This document shows positions 60,701-64,000 of a stretch of 64,000 bases of DNA, in pieces. Under the pieces are notes generated by a model. It ran no database searches, was not told where the DNA came from, and saw only the letters and a program-made list of their open reading frames with translations. A program made the translations under genes and the position numbers. The DNA comes from Neckera pumila (Eukaryota; Streptophyta; Bryopsida; Hypnales; Neckeraceae). The DNA lies in the NCBI GenBank assembly GCA_963969595.1, contig OZ018408.1, positions 14,257,823 through 14,321,822 on the forward strand. Reading direction: 5' to 3'. The first letter of the stretch is position 1. The number at the start of each line of letters is the position of its first letter.

Positions 60701-61464
60701 TTTGTATTAGATCATCTACAACCACGGCTTTCCATCCACAATCAGATGGCCAGACAGAAAGAGTAAATCAAATACTTGAGCAATTTTTAAGAATGTTCAC
60801 AACAACAAGACAGGACGATTGGTCTGAGTTATTGCCAATAGCAGAATTCGCGTATAATAATTCTACCCACTCGGCCACAGGTTTCTCTCCTTTCTACGTG
60901 ACGTACGGCTATCATCCAACTATATCTTTCACTACTCCTTCAACATCGACTGTTCCTGCAGCAGAAGACAGAGTTAGATATTTACAGCAAATACACGAGG
61001 AAGTTAAATCGATGATCAAATTGGCTGCTGATCAAGCCAAACAAAATTACGATCACGAAGTTCAGCTGCAACCCTCTTTCCAACTGGGGGAGAAAGTCCT
61101 ATTACGGCATGAAAATATTAGAACTACAGCTCCAAGTAAAAAATTAGCTTCGAAATTTCTCGGGCCATTCACCGTTATTTCAAAAGTATCGGACTTGGTT
61201 TATCAACTTCAGTTACCGAAGACCCTTCGCATTCATAACGTATTTCACGTATCCCTTTTAGAAAAGTACAGACAGGACACAATTGAAGGACGCAGACAGC
61301 AACGACCACTGCCAATTTTAACCCCTGAAGGAGATCTGGAATGGGAGGCGCATAAAGTTCTAGATTCACGGTTCAGTGGTCGATGGAAAAAGTTGCAGTA
61401 CTTGGTTGCATGGGAGGGATATGGCCCCGAGGAAAATTCCTGGGAACCAGCTGATCATCTCTGA
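57676..61464 (+). CDS. pol polyprotein (PR-RT-RNaseH-IN-chromodomain)
   Basis: The frame is open from 57676; no ATG is needed if entered by frameshift. Numbering from 57742: protease LVDSGATG (Asp54); reverse transcriptase with YLDD at 473-476; RNase H with EIDASD (Asp622); integrase zinc region with GHQG (His847) and CDVC; integrase triad Asp910, Asp970, Glu1006 (DD35E spacing between the last two); then a GPF-type module (LGPFTVIS) and a chromodomain at about 1201-1240 (LQYLVAWEGYGPEENSWEP), which in chromoviruses directs integration to marked chromatin. All catalytic residues are present. The frame ends early at TGA 61462-61464; past it the same frame stays open to TAA 61567-61569, touching the 3' LTR. 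Confidence 0.95.
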   Translation, partial: VGKIKSPRLIIQYPGTLQTAATVVTKSGLITNHISRPFQIMEEPPVPHYLRATIEPAAHLTLSTYINSVPAPTLVDSGATGVFIHHDFAQYCGAEIKRKPVPREVRVVDGRVINSGLITHEATVQLDVGHHCEVVVADITNTGRYSCILGTSWLVCHDPTIRWSRKEVAFESDYCKTHCFPKTAREPDAIRDTMLPQVARDREPGAVSSLMSIGCVSPEKAQVGRSKAETRTGQGSTGSLSADDSSQPSRLVGVGGRSSPRFQAPKHAWVSAAAFRLSKKGAGLFMLEVSELDGENTTSEPLAEHIPAEYRDLYKVFSEKASNDLPDHNTSDMKIEFKEGQEPRNTGLRPMSPLELEELRRYLKENLGKGWIRRSKSSVSAPIVFARKKDGSIRVCVDYRNLNKVTIKNRYPLPLIPELTDRLAGATIFTKLDIRQAYHRLRMARGHEFKTTFKTRYGLFEYLVMPFGLTNAPAQFQAHMQDIFQDLLDISIVIYLDDILIFSKDMKEHQIIVREVLQRLYKHGLYAKASKCQFHQSSVEFLGMIVSKNGLEMCQDKIQAILEWPTPTNVKEVQSFLGFANFYRRFIPNYSKITVSLTALTRKDKKFEWTPSTEETFQELRSRFTKAPVLIHPNFQKPFVLEIDASDNATGGILSQRGEDGHLHPCAYRSSKMQPAEQNYDIYDKELLSIVLAFLDWRVYLEGSPHQVRVISDHKNLEHFMTTKQLNRRQARWAEQLSAFNFEIQHRPGSLNGRADMLSRRADISQEDHIPSKPLLKLAALETCAPVWNDGHIMEHIKSALHDDTSLKPILAFFTNGPKKSPADIRRRFQAYNMKDGLLYFHNAIYVPDDPELQRQILRSRHDAPSAGHQGRAKTVDLIARIFYWPTLRKYVHRYVDGCDVCQRSKPTHHRPYGLLQPIPAAEAPWKRVTVDFIVKLPISNGFDSIMVVVDKNTKLAHFISTNETIDSSGTALLYLHHIWKHHGTPNEIISDRGPVFISNFMKRINQLLCIRSSTTTAFHPQSDGQTERVNQILEQFLRMFTTTRQDDWSELLPIAEFAYNNSTHSATGFSPFYVTYGYHPTISFTTPSTSTVPAAEDRVRYLQQIHEEVKSMIKLAADQAKQNYDHEVQLQPSFQLGEKVLLRHENIRTTAPSKKLASKFLGPFTVISKVSDLVYQLQLPKTLRIHNVFHVSLLEKYRQDTIEGRRQQRPLPILTPEGDLEWEAHKVLDSRFSGRWKKLQYLVAWEGYGPEENSWEPADHL
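57679..57685 (+). promoter_or_regulatory. Putative -1 ribosomal frameshift site G GGA AAA
   Basis: The heptamer GGGAAAA is in the correct X XXY YYZ phase relative to gag (G | GGA | AAA). It lies 16 nt before the gag stop, inside the 28-bp window where the pol frame (-1 relative to gag, open from 57676) overlaps. No pol ATG is needed if it works. A downstream pseudoknot was not tested. Confidence 0.55.
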
Positions 61465-61554
61465 AATGCTCCTGATTTGGTCGCAGAATTTCATTCACTC
61501 CATCCTCATGCACCTAAGCCTGAAGATCAACACCCAGTTCGACAAGACCGCCGT

Positions 61555-61566
61555 AAAAGGGGGGGG
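61555..61566 (+). other. Polypurine tract
   Basis: AAAAGGGGGGGG lies 3 bp before the 3' LTR, primer for plus-strand DNA. It is encoded within the last codons of the ancestral pol frame, whose TAA (61567-61569) abuts the LTR. Confidence 0.85.
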
Positions 61567-61569
61567 TAA

Positions 61570-62060
61570 TGTTACGACTCCGTCGTCACAGCTGGACGGA
61601 ATCGTGGAGACTTCGGAAGGAGAGCAGTTAGACCGGGAGTCAAGCTCAACTGGGAAAGGCTGCTTGGAATCAGTTACTGGGCAGTTACCGATTGAACAGA
61701 TAAAGCCCAGTGAGGGGGGCATTGTCCCTCACTCGACATTTTTCAACATGGATCCTTGATTCCGGGGATGATTCCGTTCTCTCACTGTTGTAGTTTCGAT
61801 GCTGTGTCTCCCCATGTGTTCTTTCTGGATTGTACAAATGTGTGAGACAGACTGAGCGGTAATTTCGTAAGAGTGTCATGATGAACCTGAGAGGCTCCGA
61901 TTCTGTAAATTGGGTTCGTCAGCGCGGTAATGGAATGAGAGCGTCATGAGGGGCCTGCGAGGCTTCGCTTAGATAAATTGGGTTCGTCGTGAGTTTGGCT
62001 TTGATCTGAATTTGGAGAAGCATCGACACCAAATAGCCCCTCGGGATTCGAATCATGACA
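61570..62060 (+). repeat. 3' LTR, 491 bp
   Basis: Same length as the 5' LTR with ten substitutions and no indel. A spurious minus-strand frame of 64 codons occurs in both LTRs and is not a gene. Confidence 0.95.
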
Positions 62061-64000
62061 CCTTACATCTTGATTGCACTTTATATCATTTTTGGAGGAA
62101 GAATGACTATATGGTATTTTTTCCTTCATGAACTCTCAAAATATTTATGCAATGTAGGCAAAATAGAATTCACAATTAATAATTCATGAAATTCAATTTA
62201 AGAAATTCAATTTCTTATAATGTAGTCTTGCAAGGAACAAAATAACTTCTTTTCTTTACTTTAAAAGCGTGTACATTTAAATGAATGTGTTGTGAGATTT
62301 AGGAAATTCTTATAGACACCATCACACAATTATTTTTTGGAATCCTACAATTGCATGCTGAACAGAAGGGTTCTAATCTATGTTGTAGATTTGAAATTCA
62401 ATGTCGTGGACTTGAATTCATTATAAGGAGTGAACCATATTGTATGAAACTTTTCATTTTAGAACTATAGTTGAAACTTGTTGTCAAAATGTCTTCCTGG
62501 ACTATAGTTGTTGGGATCAATTGAAAGTCTTACAGGTTGAAAAGTACTTTAGTAGCATCTGCTTTAGAAAGAAAAGAAGAATGGAGATGTTGATAGTGTA
62601 TTTGGCCATGGTAGGTCTATCCAAAGGAAGGGATGTGATACAGCTTACTAATGTGGAACGCAAGCAACAAATTCTTTAGAAATTCCATTTACATTGCAAG
62701 GTGCAAATCTTTCAATGTTTCTATTGTCTCTACATTGTGTACTTAACAACTTAGTGGAAGTGTACTAGAAGATGTTGAAGGAGGAATTTTTCAAACTTTG
62801 GTTGTTGACATAGACAGTAAAGAAAAAGCATTTCAATTGGAAAGAGATAAATTATAATTCCAAAAAAAATTATTACATGCAAGTAGTCTTGTGATGAAAA
62901 GGAGATTAAAATTAAGAGAAGCTAGAAAATAAAATTATAAAAATATAAAATCAAATTGTGAGATTGTTCAATATACTTAAAATTTTTTTATAGATATGTA
63001 TTAAAAAAAATCTAAGAAATGGGATTTTTCATTATTGTTGTGATTTTGGTTTTGAAAAAAAGACTATGATAGCCCAAATCATGAAGATTATCAAGATCTC
63101 TATCAATGGTAATATAAAAGCAAATGCATAAAAGGGTCTTATGTTGGCTAAAGTGATATACAAGAGTTACACAATCAAAAAACCATTATTTTTAGATTTT
63201 TTTGAGGAGCTTGATTTTTGGCAACCTCCATTATCAAAGGTATAGATTGAAAAGAAAAATACATTCCTAGAGAGGTAATTTATTTCTCTATCTCAAAAGA
63301 AACTCTTTGAGAAGTATGCCAAAATTATAGATTGTATGAACATGTTGGGACCTCTTGTTGCACTTTTATGGACACTTGGTCCTTTAGAAATATACATTTA
63401 ATTAATGCATTGAATAACTACACTGTGATTATTATTGGTGAAGTCCTTGGTTCAATAAGTTCCTTGATGAATAAGTGATCATAATTGTCTCTTTCCACAT
63501 AAGTGAAGTTTCATGGTTACTTACATACAAAAACTAGTTTGAGGGTTTAATTTCATCTTCAAGGATTGCCATGTGGTTATTATTACATGAATCTATGAGT
63601 ATCTCAATTACTTCAAAATTAAAATTCACAATTACTTAACCAAATGAGAGGTGCTTCAAAGGATTGCCTAAAGGCTAGCGTGGTTGATTTGATATTTTAA
63701 ATTGCTTCCTTTTTTTATGATGCTTGCCATTTTCTTTTCACTTTGTGTTTAGTAATGCAACCTTGGAATTGTATCAGTGTTCTTAGAAGAGTTTTCCTTG
63801 AATTGTTTGTAAATTGAAGGTTGTTATGCTCTATGAAGGTAATTCAATGCTTAGAAAAGCTCAAGACCTTTGATTTTGAATCCTATATCTTGGAAGAGAA
63901 TGAATGGTGGAGATGTTGATAGTAGATCTTGCTGTAGCAAAAATCTCAAGAAGATTAAAGGTTGGAAAATGCAACAATTGACAGTGGAAGCGGCACAATC
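62061..64000. other. AT-rich flank, no gene assigned
   Basis: Follows the CCTTA duplication. 'gaatggagatgttgatagt' at about 62579 has a near copy at about 63906 ('gaatggtggagatgttgat'), a possible dispersed or decayed repeat. The frame at 62440-62679 has no recognisable feature. Confidence 0.45.

Larger units (their letters stand above)
55985..62060 (+). mobile_element. Ty3/gypsy chromovirus, complete, 6076 bp
   Basis: Two 491-bp LTRs (TG...CA ends) enclose a gag region with two stops and a long pol with domain order protease, reverse transcriptase, RNase H, integrase, chromodomain. CCTTA flanks both sides (55980-55984 and 62061-62065), a 5-bp target duplication. LTRs differ at 10 of 491 positions (2 percent), all transitions, so the insertion is fairly young or strongly mutated by methylation. 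The chromodomain and the self-primer suggest relation to the Tf1/sushi/Tcn1-type chromoviruses rather than the common seed-plant clades; this is inference. Confidence 0.95.

Overview
This is nuclear DNA of a green plant (streptophyte). The single-copy genes are split by many short GT-AG introns. Between them lie long AT-rich stretches full of nested transposable elements, and the retrotransposon shows a cytosine-decay pattern of the kind plant DNA methylation leaves. One gene is an SLC1/EAAT-type (dicarboxylate/amino acid:cation) symporter, a family I associate with algae, bryophytes and other non-seed lineages rather than flowering plants. A bryophyte or other non-seed plant is therefore my best guess; the species cannot be fixed from the sequence.

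Layout. 1-13.0 kb is repeat territory: a truncated copy of a TTAA-ended inverted-repeat family (1-854), then a ~9.5 kb element (about 1832-11319) with long terminal inverted repeats. That element contains palindrome-centred satellite arrays and a few exon-like scraps. 13.0-20.8 kb is a gene island: an SLC1-like transporter (+, 11 exons, 13496-18569) convergent with a MEA1-like small acidic protein gene (-, 2 exons, 19752-20738). 20.9-27.6 kb is again repeats: TTAA elements, a 284-bp hairpin, a CATTAG-ended element and a CACTA-type hairpin MITE. 27.6-36.5 kb is a second gene island: a DGAT2-family acyltransferase (+, 6 exons, 27871-29682) convergent with an FGGY sugar kinase (-, 17 exons, 30987-36400). 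36.5-48.5 kb is AT-rich with more TTAA elements and an unidentified decayed reading frame. 48.5-53.1 kb has higher GC and looks single-copy; I cannot assign a gene there, but it holds a good TATA box and a striking 62-nt hairpin. 53.1-64 kb contains further TTAA copies and a complete Ty3/gypsy chromovirus (55985-62060), with 491-bp LTRs, a CCTTA target duplication, a gag broken by two stops, and a nearly intact pol ending in a chromodomain.

I rebuilt exon structures by hand from splice signals, reading-frame continuity and family motifs. All four host genes give uninterrupted proteins (485, 196, 357 and 558 residues). They do not form an operon or one evident pathway. The DGAT2-like enzyme (lipid acylation), the sugar kinase and the carrier for acidic metabolites are probably independent metabolic genes.

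The best leads are: the unusual substrate/ion site of the plant SLC1 protein; a Tf1/sushi-like self-priming signature and a gag-pol -1 slippery site in the retrotransposon; its all-transition, mainly CHG/CpG LTR divergence with matching CGA-to-TGA-type stops; a family of ~930-bp elements with TTAA-CCCCTAAA ends reminiscent of piggyBac; and the 9.5 kb foldback element whose satellites share a CTCTCGG/CCGAGAG palindrome.
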